Shown here: positions 55,362 through 64,000 of the stretch, one piece after another
Numbering within the stretch: position 1 is the first letter of the stretch
Layout of the letters: each line of letters opens with the position of its first letter
Source of the DNA: Progne subis subis
Lineage: Eukaryota; Chordata; Aves; Passeriformes; Hirundinidae
Direction: 5' to 3'
Assembly: GCA_022316685.1 (NCBI GenBank)
Contig: JAKJHU010001339.1
Location: 1-64,000 of the forward strand
DNA: 64,000 nt
The notes under the pieces: generated by a model
What the model was told of the DNA's origin: nothing
The model's input: only the letters and a program-made list of their open reading frames with translations
Databases searched by the model: none
Position numbers and translations under genes: made by a program

Positions 55362-55375
55362 GTGAGGGACTGGGA

Positions 55376-55630
55376 GGGACTGGGATGGAACTGGGATGGA
55401 CTGGGATGGGACTGGGATGGACTGGGATGGACTGGGATGGGACTGGGATGGGACTGGGATGGACTGGGATGGGACTGGGATGGGACTGGGATGGACTGGG
55501 AGGACTGGGATGGACTGGGATGGGACTGGGATGGGACTGGGAGGACTGGATGGACTGGGATGGGACTGGGATGGACTGGGATGGACTGGGATGGACTGGG
55601 ATGGACTGGGATGGGACTGGGATGGGGTTG
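55376..55630. repeat. GACTGGGATG decamer array
   Basis: Mostly 10- and 15-base units GGACTGGGAT. A reverse-complement counterpart (CATCCCAGTC) is at 57,900-58,130 in the next-but-one intron. Confidence 0.93.
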
Positions 55631-55734
55631 AATCCCATCTGTACTGGTTTATATTGGTCCAAACTGGTTTTTTTCCACTCCCATCCCCATTCCAAACTGG
55701 GATTTCCCTGGATTTCCCCTCTCCAAATTGGGAT

Positions 55735-55925
55735 TTCGGCCTCGTACCGGTTCATACTGGTCCGTACCAGTTTGTACTGGTTTATACCTGTCCATACCTG
55801 TCCATACTGGTCCGTACTGGTCCGTACTGGTCTGTACTGGTCCATACTGGTCCGTACTGGTCCGTACTGGTCTGTACTGGTCCATACTGGTCTGTACTGG
55901 TCCATACTGGTCTGTACTGGTGCGG
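55735..55925. repeat. TACTGGTCCG decamer array
   Basis: 10-base units TCCGTACTGG/TCCATACTGG/TCTGTACTGG repeated about 17 times, ending at the acceptor of the following exon (GGTGCGGCAG). The reverse complement occurs as GACCAGTATG at 57,835-57,895. Confidence 0.93.
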
Positions 55926-55928
55926 CAG

Positions 55929-57829
55929 GCTGCAGCTGGAGCAGGAGCAGCAATGGTGCAGATGCTGAGCTCCAGCGGGATCCGGCTCTGCCCAGGGCTG
56001 CCCCCGGCAGGAAGGTGACCCCGGAACTCCGGGAATTTGGGGAATTTTGGGAATTTCGGGAAAATCGAGGGGATTTCGGGGGATTATTTGGGCACACTGT
56101 AGGAATTTTCAGGGATTTTTTTGGAGTTTTCAAGGATTTTTAGGGAACTTTGAGGGATTTTTTGGGGAGTTTTCAGGGATTTTTTTATCGGGGGATTTTC
56201 AGGGAATTTTGAGGGATTTTTATCAGGGAATTTTCAGGGATTTTCAGGGAATTCTCAGCAATTTTGGGGGGAATTTTCGGGGAATTTTGAGGGATGCTTT
56301 TTGGGAATTTTAAGGGATTTTTCTTGGGAAAGTTTTGGGGGGGGTTGGGGAATTTCTCTGCGAGATTTCAGGGAATTTTGGGGGGGAATTTTGGGGATTT
56401 TTGGGGGGGGATTTTCTGGGAATTTTCAGGGATTTTTGGAGAATTTTGAGGGATTTCTGTTTTGGAATTTTGGGAGATTGTTTTGGGGGGATTTTCAGGG
56501 AATTTTTAGGGATGGGGATTTCTTGGAAATTCTTGGGGAATTTTTGGGGATTTTTCGGGGATTTGGGGTCGGGAAATGCAGGAATTTTCAGGGGATTTTA
56601 GGGATTGGGAATTCAAAGAATTTTGGGGGAATTTCAGGGATTTTTGGAGTTTTGTGAATTCCAGGAATTCCAGGGAATTTGGGGTTGGAATTTCAGGGGA
56701 ATTTCCGGGGTTTTTGGGCTCAGAAATTCCCGGAATTCCGGGGGGTTTTGTTGCTCAGCGATTCCGTTAATTCCCTTTTCCCCTTTTTCCCGGTTTTTTC
56801 CCGGTTTTTCCCAGGTTTCTCCACGGGAGCAGCGCGAGCAGAAATCGCGGCTGAGCCGGAGCCTGATCCCGCTGCTGCCCCAGCTGCTGGAGAAAGTGCG
56901 GAAAAACCCGGAATTCCGAGAATTTCTGGGAATTTCAGCCGTTTTTTCCTGGTTTTCCCCCAGACTTTCTGGGTGTTTTTCCCTGAAATTCCAGGCTTTT
57001 TTCCCCCAGATACCCTTTTTTTTCCAAAAAAAATTCCCAAATTTTTTCTCCCAGAGTTCCCCGTTTCCCCCACAATTCCCATTTTTTTCCCCAAAACTCC
57101 CAATTTCTCCCCAAAATTCCTGGTTTTTTTCCCCCATCTTTCCTCATTTTTTCCCTGCTTTTCCCTGGTTTTTTCCATGTTTTTCCTCATTTTTTCCCCC
57201 ATTTTCCCCTGGTTTTTTCCCTGTTTTTCCTCAGTTTTTTTTCCTGTTCTTCCTTGGTTTTTTTCCTGTTTTTTTCCCAACATCATTCCCATGTTTTTCC
57301 CTGGTTTTTTTTACCAGTTTTTCCCTGGTTTTTTTAATCCTATTTTCCCCCCCTTTTTCCCTGGGTTTTTTTCCCATTTCGCCTGCCCGTTTGTTCCCAT
57401 TTTTTTCTCTTTTTTTTTCCATGATTTTCCCTGGTTTTTTTTCCCAGTTTTTCTCAGTCTTTTCCTCACATTTTCCAGTTTTTTCCCCATTTTTCCCTTT
57501 TTTTTTCCCCCCTGTGTTTTTCCCGTATTTTTTTCCCATTTTCCCCCTGTGTTTTTCCCATTTTTTTTCCCATTTTTTCACATTTTTTCCCCCGTGTTTT
57601 TCCCTTTTTTTTTTTCCCCATTTTCCCCCGTGTTTTCCCTGGTTTTTTTTCCCATTTTTCCCAGTTTTTTTCCCGTTTTTTTCCTGTTTTTCCCAGTTTT
57701 TTTCCCATTTTTTTCCTGTTTTTCCCAGTTTTTTTCCCGCGTGTTTCCCAGTTCTCGGCGGTGTCGGTGCTGCTGGAGCTGCAGCAGCACCTGGAGCTGG
57801 GGACGCTGCGCTCGGCTCGGATGGACAAG
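55929..57829 (+). CDS. STAG3: STAG3-like exons, LIPLLPQLLEK segment
   Basis: 55,929-56,014 reads AAMVQMLSSSGIRLCPGLPP with donor GTGACC, matching LIEILVSSARQ...HPPVG. 56,815-56,895 (27 codons) reads PREQREQKSRLSRSLIPLLP then QLLEK, matching the SKERK...LIPLLPQLL segment. 57,752-57,829 (26 codons, donor GTGAGA) reads FSAVSVLLELQQHLELGTL, matching the AEKVTPLLQL helix. The last two are free of breaks. The intron 57,130-57,740 is TTTTTCCC-rich. Confidence 0.88.
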
Positions 57830-57899
57830 GTGAGAGACCAGTATGGACCAGTACAGACCAGTATAGACCAGTACAGACCAGTATAGACCAGTGCAGAAC

Positions 57900-58130
57900 C
57901 TCCCAGTTCCCTAAAATCCCATCCCAGTCCCTCCCAGTCCATCCCAGTCCCATCCCAGTCCCATCCCAGTCCATCCCAGTCCCATCCCAGTCCCATCCCA
58001 GTCCATCCCAGTCCCATCCCAGTCCATCCCAGTCCCATCCCAGTCCCATCCCAGTCCATCCCAGTCCATCCCAGTCCATCCCAGTCCCATCCCAGTCCAT
58101 CCCAGTCCCATCCCAGTCCATCCCAGTTTC
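57900..58130. repeat. CATCCCAGTC decamer array
   Basis: Units CATCCCAGTCC and CATCCCAGTCCC. It is the inverted-strand counterpart of the array at 55,376-55,630 and runs into the acceptor of the next exon at 58,148. Confidence 0.93.
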
Positions 58131-58148
58131 CCCGGTGTCCGTTCCCAG

Positions 58149-59028
58149 TTCCTGGAGCAGGTTCTGGGGCGGATCCTGCCCGTTTCCCACAGCCATTCCC
58201 GGCCGTTCCCGGGGCTTTCCGCCGCCTCCCGCGCCCTGCGCCGCCTCTGGCACCCGGAGCTGGCGCTGGGGCGCCTCGGGGACATCGCCCGGGCACGGCT
58301 GGGGGACGGCCTGGGCACAGGTGCCACCTCCAGTGACACACATCCTGCAGCTGAGGGCACTGGGGACATTTGGGGGACAGGTGCCACCTCCAGTGACACA
58401 CATCCTGCAGCTGAGGGCACTGGGGACATTTGGGGGACAGGTGCCACCTCCAGGTGACAGCAGTGCTCCAGGTGAGGGCATTTGGGGACATCTGGTGACA
58501 TTTTTTGACTTTCTGGTGCCATTTGGTGCCATTCTGCTGACATTTGGTGACATCTGGTGATGTTTGATGCCATTCTTTGACATTCTGGTGCCTTTTGGTG
58601 CCATTCTGGTGATACTTGGTGACATTTTGGTGACATTCTGGTGCCATTTGGTGCCTTTTGTTGCCATTCTGGTGACATTTTTTTACATTTTGGTGACACT
58701 TGGTGACATTTTGGTGACATTTGGTGTTCCTGTCCCCGTTCCAGGCAGGGGTCCCCAGACGAGGAGGACGTTTATGGGCTGGTGGCGACGCTGTGGAGAC
58801 TCTGGGCTCTGTTCAGGTGACACCTGGGGACATCGGGGGGGTTTGGGGACATCGGGGGGTTTGGGGACATTTGGGAATGAGGGTGGGGGGTGGCCCCTAA
58901 TGTCCCCACTGTCCCCCCCAGTGTCCCCATGTCCCCGCAGTGACCATGACCTCACCCCTTGGTCTCTCTTTGTGCCGCTCTCTCGGCTCCTGCGCCACGC
59001 CCTCGACACCGGGGAGGTGCCAGCGCAG
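58149..59028 (+). CDS. STAG3: STAG3-like exons, DEEDVY and LDTGEVP segment
   Basis: 58,149-58,320 reads FLEQVLGRILPVSHSHSRP and WHPELALGRLGDIAR, the variable middle of the protein. 58,745-58,816 reads QGSPDEEDVYGLVATLWRL, matching LDEDEVYNLAATLKRL. 58,941-59,028 reads SDHDLTPWSLFVPL and LRHALDTGEVPAQ, matching HDLTRWELY...AVDTGEVPHQ. The second and third are in phase; the first and second are not, so a small exon or one base may be missing. The end GCGCAG is followed by GGGACA, not GT. Confidence 0.88.
58321..58475. repeat. 60-bp perfect tandem repeat
   Basis: Starts immediately after exon end 58,320: two identical 60-base copies (GTGCCACCTCCAGTGACACA onward) and a third partial copy at 58,441. 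The repeat unit begins with the splice donor itself. Confidence 0.95.
58480..58735. repeat. GGTGACATTNTGGTGCC minisatellite
   Basis: Units of ~10-20 bases, TGGTGACATT and TGGTGCCATT. A related GGACATCGGGGGGTTTGGGG repeat follows the next exon at about 58,825-58,870. Confidence 0.85.
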
Positions 59029-59435
59029 GGGACACGGGACACACCTGGGACACACCTGGGACACACCTGGGGACAGCTGGGACACACCTGGGGACACACC
59101 TGGGACACACCTGGGACACACCTGGGGACACACCTGGGACACACCTGGGGACACAGCTGGGACACACCTGGGGACACACCTGGGGACACACCTGGGACAC
59201 ACCTGGGGACACACCTGGGACACACCTGGGGACACACCTGGGGCACAGCTGGGACACAGCTGGGACACAGCTGGGGACACACCTGGGGACACACCTGGGG
59301 ACACACCTGGGGACACAGCTGGGGACACACCTGGGGACACAGCTGTGACACACCTGGGGACACAGCTGGGGACACACCTGGGGACACACCTGGGGACACA
59401 GCTGGGGACACACCTGGGGACACACCTAGGACACT
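59029..59435. repeat. ACACACCTGGGG minisatellite
   Basis: About 30 units of 11-13 bases, GGGACACACCTG and variants with ACAGCTG. It begins directly at the exon end that lacks GT. CACCTG is an E-box-like core in each unit. Confidence 0.95.
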
Positions 59436-59479
59436 TCCAGAACATTCTGGAATGTTTTTGGGGACATTTTGGGTCCATT

Positions 59480-60128
59480 TTTGGTCATTTCTGGTCATTT
59501 GTTTCTGTCTTGGTGACAATTTTCTCCGTTTCAGTGGCATTTTTGGTCATTTTCACAATTTTTTTCCATTTTGGTGACATTTTTGGTATTTTTGGTAGCA
59601 TTTTGGGGCCATTTTTGGTAATTTTTGTCAGTTTTTTGGCCATTTCTGTCATTTTTGTCCATTTCTGTGACATTTTTGCCCATTTTTTGGCCATTTTCGG
59701 TAATTTTTGTTAGCTTTTTGTGACGTTTTTGTCCATTTTTGTCCATTTCTGTGGCACTTTTGGTCATTTTTGTCAGTTTTTGGATGCTTTTGGCTGTTTT
59801 TGTCCATTTCTGTGACATTTTTGTCCATTTTTGGACATTTCTGGTCATTTTTGTCTGTTTTTTGTGACATTTTTGTCCATTTTTTGTGACATTTTTGTCC
59901 ATTTCTGTGACATTTTTGTCCATTTTTGGTCATTTTCGGTAATTTTGGGGGTTTTTTTTGTGACATTTTTGTCCGTTTTTGTCCATTTCTGTGACACTTT
60001 TGGTCATTTTTGTCAGTTTTTGGATGGTTTTGGCTGGTTTTGTCCATTTCTGTGACATTTTTGTTCATTTTTTGGTCATTTTTGTCTGTTTTTTGTGACA
60101 TTTTTGTCCATTTTTGTGACATTTTTGT
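59480..60128. repeat. TTTTTGTCCATTTCTGTGACAT minisatellite
   Basis: About 30 units of 18-22 bases on TTTTTGTCCATTTCTGTGAC and TTTTTGGTCATTTTTGTCAG. It ends at the acceptor CCCCCCCAG of the following exon. Open frames of 100-150 codons on both strands are artefacts. Confidence 0.93.
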
Positions 60129-60136
60129 CCCCCCAG

Positions 60137-60729
60137 GTGACCGCCCCGGCCATCTCCTGCCTCTTCTTCCACCTGTTCTGGGAACTCTCCCAAATTCCCA
60201 ACTCCGGAGACGCCCCAGTGAGGAATCGCCGAATTTCCCAAAACTCCCCCTCCAAAAAATCCCTGAGTTCCCAAATTCCCAAAAATTCCCTCAATCCCTC
60301 CCCAGATCCCTCAAATCCTGCCCCAAATCCCCAAATTTCCACCCCAAGTCCCAAAATTCCCAATAAATCCCCTCTGAAATTCCCCAAATTCCCGATTTTT
60401 CCCCAAAATTCCCAGAATTTCACCCCAAATTCCGGATTTTCCAGGCGGATCTGTGGGATTTCCACTCCCAGGCCTCCTCATTCCTGTTCCTGTGCCCCCG
60501 AATGCCCCCTAAATCCCCAAAATTCCCAAATCCCACCCGAAATTCCTGATTTTTTTCCCAAAATTCATGATTTTTCTCAAAATTCCCGATTTTTCCCAAA
60601 ATTCCCGATTTTTCCCAAAATTCCGGATTTTCCAGGCAGGATCTGGGGGATCTGCGTTCCCACGCCGCCTCGCTGGTGTCATTGTGCCAGAGCTGCCTCT
60701 CGGAGCCCGAGGCCGAACTCCGGGAAAGG
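60137..60729 (+). CDS. STAG3: STAG3-like exons, PAISCLFFHLFW and CQSCLSE
   Basis: 60,137-60,217 (27 codons, in phase with the previous exon) reads VTAPAISCLFFHLFWELSQI, matching [20 protein letters not shown]. 60,636-60,729 (donor AAGG|GTCTGG) reads QDLGDLRSHAASLVSLCQSC and LSEPEAELRE, matching [24 protein letters not shown]. A weaker copy of the second exon lies 191 bases upstream (60,445-~60,505, ADLWDFHSQASSFLFL). The phase between the two exons does not fit as read. Confidence 0.88.
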
Positions 60730-60739
60730 GTCTGGAATG

Positions 60740-61225
60740 TTCTGGGAGAATTCCCGAAAAATCCCCTCACAATTCCCAACAAATCCCCTCAAAAAATTCC
60801 CAACAATTCCGCTCACAATTCCCATTAAATCCCCTCAAAAAATTCCCAATAATTCCCCTCACAATTTCCAAGAATTTCCCCTCAAAATTCCCAACAGTTT
60901 CTCCTCACAAAACCCCCTCACAATTCCCCCTCACAATTCCCAACAATTCCCATCACAATTCCCCTCAGAATCTCCAACAAATTCCCCTCACAATTCCCAA
61001 CAAATCCTCTCAGAACTGCCAACAATTCCCCTCACAATTCCTCCCAAAAAATCCCCTCACAATTCCCCTCAGAATTCCTCCCAAAAAATCCCCTCACAAT
61101 TTCTCCCAAAATTCCCCTCACAATTCTCATTAATTCCCCTCACAATTCCCCTCACAATTCCCAATTCTTCCCCTCACAATTCCCCTCCCAATCCCCACCA
61201 ATCCCCCTCACAGCTCCCACCACTT
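60740..61225. repeat. CCCCTCACAATTCCC minisatellite
   Basis: Units of about 15-25 bases, CAATTCCCCTCACAATTCCC and AACAAATCCCCTCA, fill the last intron before the interrupted exon. Confidence 0.92.
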
Positions 61226-61265
61226 CCCTCTCGGAATTCCCGTTTTTCCCGCTTTTCCCGCTTTT

Positions 61266-61304
61266 CCATGGCTTCCTGGTGCTGTGTGACGTGCTGGTGC
61301 TGCT
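61266..61304 (+). CDS. STAG3: STAG3-like exon cut by a retroviral fragment
   Basis: HGFLVLCDVLVLL matches QAFVLLSDLLLIF, the next expected segment. After about 61,304 the sequence is ERV pol read on the other strand. No AG precedes it clearly (TTTTCCAT). The rest of the gene is not seen to the right of the ERV fragment within the window. Confidence 0.7.
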
Positions 61305-61860
61305 GTTGTGTTGTATGGCGGACCCTCTTGGGCACGTGTCACTTGTTCCTGCTCCCCTTCATCTGTGAGACCAAAGTTCTCACCTTCCGGCCAGTTTGTA
61401 ATTATCTCCAAAGTCCCAGGGCGATTTGGGTTTCCAATGCGGGCGCGCTGAGTGATGAGGGCAATCCATTTGCTCCACGTGGCGTCGGTGGCGTGATGGG
61501 TGGAGGGAACCTTTCCTTTAAACATCCACCCCAGCACCGGTACTCGAGGTGCCAGCAGGAGTTGTGCTTCTGTGCCAATCACCTCTGAGGCAGCTTCAAC
61601 TCCTTCACAGGCAGCCAAGATTTCCTTCTCTGTTGGAGTGGAGTTGGCTTCGGACCCTCTGTAGCTTCGGCTCCAGAATCCCAGTGGTCGGCCCCGAGTC
61701 TCCCCAGGCACCTTCTGCCAAAGGCTCCAGGACAGACCATTGTAACCCGGCTGCTGAGTAGAGCACTGTGATGTCAGAGAGGGGAACCTTGGAGCTGCCG
61801 GCACGGTGATGTCCCAGAGAGGGGAACCTTGGGCCTGTGCCACTCCTTGCCCAGCCCCAA
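61305..61860 (-). mobile_element. pol: ERV pol fragment (RT connection/RNase H region)
   Basis: A single minus-strand open frame includes RPLGFWSRSYRG, TPTEKEILAACEG, APRVPVLGWMF and WSKWIALITQ, characteristic of the RT-connection-to-RNase H junction of retroviruses. No LTR is visible on either side, so it is a truncated piece or the edge of a larger element brought here by rearrangement. Sequence at 61,777-61,835 contains a 30-base segment twice in tandem and recurs at 15,970-16,030. Confidence 0.8.
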
Positions 61861-62185
61861 GAGCTCTGGCAGCGCCCGGGAACAGGGGATCCAGGGGCTG
61901 GGAGAAGAGGATACCCGGGAAAGGGGGTGCAGGGGGTGTCGGGGTGCAGGATAAGGGGTTTCAGGGGATCCTGGAGCTGGGGAAGGAGATGTGGGGGGTC
62001 CAAGTGCCCAGGAATGGGGATTCCAGGGGGTGCCAGGGGGGCTCCCCAAATCCCCTCCAAGAGGGGAGCAGGAGCTGGGTCAGGAGCTGTGGGGAGAGAA
62101 AAGGGGGTGAGCCCAGTATGGGGGGACATGGGGGAGTCCCACATGCTCCGGGGGGTGGGGGGGACACGACCCCCGGGGACCCCCC
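61861..62185. other. G-rich DNA, possible MHC 3' exons, otherwise unannotated
   Basis: GGGGATCCAGGGGCTGGG-like degenerate repeats. On the minus strand CTCTCTCCCCACAG precedes 62,086 and could be an acceptor for a small 3' exon after the MHC-like exon, but no conserved protein text supports it. Confidence 0.35.
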
Positions 62186-62191
62186 TTCACC

Positions 62192-62266
62192 TTCTCCCGC
62201 AGGGGAGGCCGAGCCCCAGCCCAGGCAGACGGAGCCCAGCACGAAGCCCCCGAGCCCCGGCAGCTC
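62192..62266 (-). pseudogene. MHC class II beta transmembrane-like exon
   Basis: Minus-strand acceptor CCACCCCCAG, donor GAGAAG|GTGAAG and the text LPGLGGFVLGSVCLGWG resemble the connecting-peptide/transmembrane exon of class II beta chains (GxGGFVLGLxxLxxG). It is shorter than the usual exon and lacks the basic stop-transfer residues after the membrane segment in that frame. No beta-1 or beta-2 domain exon was found in the window; minisatellite lies where they would be. Single-exon evidence, so a remnant at best. Confidence 0.4.
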
Positions 62267-62324
62267 TGGGGGTGGGAGGGGCAGGATCTGGGAAAGGGCA
62301 GCGGCTGCTGGGAAGGGACCGGGA

Positions 62325-63480
62325 TGGACTGGGACAGCCTGGGATGGACTGGGACAGACTGGCATGGACTGGGACAGACTGGCATGGACTGAGACACTGG
62401 GATACACTGTGCCCAGGACTGGCACCCACTGGGAGCAGGATCAGAGCACACTGGGACCCAGCAGGACCAACACTGGGGAACAGGGATCATCGTGGGACTA
62501 GCTGGGATTAGACTGAGAGTGACTGGGATCATACTGGTGGAAAGTGGAACCTTACTGGGCCAAGTGGATGTGACTGGGAATGACTGAGTATGCTAACGGT
62601 AACTGGGATATACTGGGAGTGTCTGTGACCATACCAGGGGTGACTGGGAACACATTGAGAGGGACTGGGGTTGACTGGGTCCATACTGAGGGCAACCAGG
62701 ATTGACTGGGACCATGCTGGGAGAGTGGGATCAGCGTGGACTCATACTGGGATCGTACTTGGAACGACTGGGTCTATGCTAGGGGCCACTGAGAGCAACT
62801 GGGATCAGACTGGGAGGAACTGGGAGTAACTGAGACGGTACTGGGGGCAACTGGGATCATGGTGGCATCAGCATAGGATCATACTGGGAGGGAGTGGGTC
62901 TGTGCAACTGGGATTACACTGGGAGGAAATGGGACCATACTGAGGACAATTGGGATCATAGTGGGAGCAACTGGCACCACACTGACGGTGACTGGGGTCA
63001 TTCTGGGACCATACTGGAAGTGACTGGGAGCAGGCTGGGGGCAACTGGGACCATGTTGGGGCAACTGGGATATACAGGGAGGGACTGGGATCATGCTGGA
63101 GCTGTCTGGGAGTGGCTGTGAGCAACTGGAATCATGTTGGAGGCTACTGGGAACAACTGGGAGTGAGTGGACTGGGGGCAACTGGGATTTACTGGGATTT
63201 ACTGGGAGTGACTGTGATCACAGAGAACCCATAAAGGAAGTTACAGCAATAATACTGGGAGTATCTGGGAGTGAGTGGGATCATTCTGGAATCATACTAG
63301 GAAGGACTATAGCTGTAGTGGGAGTGTCTGGGATCATACTGGGGGTAACTGGAACCATCCTGGGATGGCCTGGAACAATAGTAGGGATGAATGGGAACTA
63401 CTGGGATCATACTGGGGGTGACTGGGAGCCACAGGGCCCATGCTGGGAGTGACCTGGGCCCCACTGCGGGAACTGGGGGG
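62325..63480. repeat. ACTGGGATCATACTGGGAG degenerate minisatellite
   Basis: About 1.1 kb of 10-16-base units containing ACTGGGA, with ATACTGGG and GTGACTGGG variants, more degenerate than the arrays at 55.4 and 57.9 kb. No coding is supported. Confidence 0.9.
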
Positions 63481-63579
63481 ACTGGCCCAGCTGGGGCTCA
63501 GGGTTGTTCTCCCCCAGGGCTGCCCCGGGTCCTGCTGTCACCCCCAGCCCCACAGAGCCTTGGGACAGGGGACAGCTGA

Positions 63580-63668
63580 GGGACACGGGACAGCCAGGGA
63601 ACACGGGACAGCCAGGGAACACGGGACAGCCAGGGAACACGGGACAGCCAGGGAACACGGCCTGGCCA
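63580..63668. repeat. 18-bp tandem repeat, ~5 copies
   Basis: Near-perfect GGGACAGCCAGGGAACAC units at 63,588-63,660. Open frames over it are repeat-derived. Confidence 0.95.
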
Positions 63669-64000
63669 AGGGACACTGAGCTCCAGCACTTCGGGCTGTT
63701 GTGCCCAGGCTGTTGCCCTTGGGCTCCCAGCACAGGCCAAGGGGGAGAATCCCCTCCACAAACTGTTGTTTGCTTGAAGCTTTGCTCTGGAACATTCCCA
63801 AGGAGCCACCTGCAGTGGCTGGAGCCCAGCCAGGTGCCCGGGGCCACCAAAGCCGCTCCGGCAGTGCCCTCCTGCCCCGGGCAGGGCAGGGAACACCTGA
63901 GGAAAGGCTCGTGCTGGGCTCAGGGCAGGGACAGGGCACTCCCCTGGCGCTGCCACGGGCACAACAGAGCCAGCCTGGGGAAAGGAGTGGCGTTTGTGTC
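63669..64000. other. GC-rich DNA to the window edge
   Basis: No repeat, splice-flanked exon or element recognised. Dinucleotide content resembles avian 3' UTR or intron, but nothing firmer can be said. Confidence 0.35.

Larger units (their letters stand above)
45135..61304 (+). pseudogene. STAG3: STAG3-like meiotic cohesin subunit gene, 3'-truncated
   Basis: More than 20 short exons match the STAG/SCC3 family in order over 16 kb, with wording closest to STAG3 (VDEWLD, FLELLNF, LWDCAG, LDTGEVP, LIPLLPQLL). STAG3 is the meiosis-specific HEAT-repeat subunit of cohesin that binds the kleisin REC8/RAD21L on chromosome axes. Introns are tandem repeats. The match stops at the exon corresponding to AFVLLSDLLLIF, where an ERV fragment begins; roughly the last third of the protein (conserved HEAT repeats and acidic tail) is missing from the window. 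Several exons show one-base frame breaks and three lack a GT donor. It is a pseudogene or a real gene with assembly deletions; the exon list is in the following entries. Confidence 0.85.

Noticed and set aside
58940..59430. Possible zinc-finger or cysteine-rich protein on the minus strand (CVPRCVPGVS repeats)
   Set aside because: It is the complement of the ACACACCTGGGG minisatellite; the cysteines follow the unit length.
61837..62511. 224- and 231-codon plus-strand open frames
   Set aside because: G-rich degenerate repeat and the antisense of the MHC-like exon; no conserved text.

Overview
The window is vertebrate nuclear DNA, most probably from a songbird or related bird. This rests on three things: several avian-type endogenous retroviruses (ERVs) and LTRs, split genes with short exons, and very GC- and CpG-rich stretches whose introns are almost entirely minisatellite, as in avian dot microchromosomes. 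A repeat-rich W-linked origin is not excluded. No bacterial-type genes, tRNAs, rRNAs or CRISPR arrays were seen.

Layout. (1) About 1-9,013: a gammaretrovirus-like provirus on the minus strand (env fragment, integrase, RNase H, RT, protease, gag, leader, tRNA-Pro-type primer site, 5' LTR). It is broken by frameshifts and stops, and its env end is cut by a plus-strand LTR. (2) 9.0-15.4 kb: a 33-bp minisatellite carrying YY1-like motifs, a poorly recognised split gene on the minus strand, and an LTR. (3) 15.4-24.2 kb: minisatellite-rich DNA holding the 3' end of an EIF4A-like gene (+) and a HARBI1/ALP1-like harbinger-transposase-derived gene (-), both apparently damaged. (4) 24.8-37.96 kb: a compositionally different 13-kb block containing a second decayed ERV (+), an apparently intact four-exon HSF5-like gene (+) whose upstream region abuts the ERV LTR, a duplicated last-exon segment and two more LTRs. 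The block is bracketed by two direct copies of a ~0.5-kb sequence. (5) 38.6-42.7 kb: pieces of an unidentified minus-strand gene. (6) 43.2-43.4 kb: a CpG-rich promoter with E2F and E-box palindromes. (7) 45.1-61.3 kb: a STAG3-like (meiotic cohesin subunit) gene on the plus strand, recognised through more than 20 exon matches in the order of the protein. It ends abruptly at an ERV pol fragment. (8) 61.3-64 kb: that ERV fragment, an MHC class II beta transmembrane-like exon (-) and minisatellites.

Themes. STAG3 and HSF5 are germ-line/meiotic genes in other vertebrates. The STAG3-like introns appear to have grown by tandem copying of splice-junction segments, taking pieces of exon with them. EIF4A-, HARBI- and STAG3-like exons repeatedly show single missing bases, including three exon ends that lack the T of the GT donor, whereas the HSF5-like exons are clean. 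This means either real pseudogene decay or consensus deletions in the assembly; read-level checking would separate the two.

Limits. All family calls are by eye. Exon borders come from GT/AG signals and reading-frame continuity, and no search or alignment was run.
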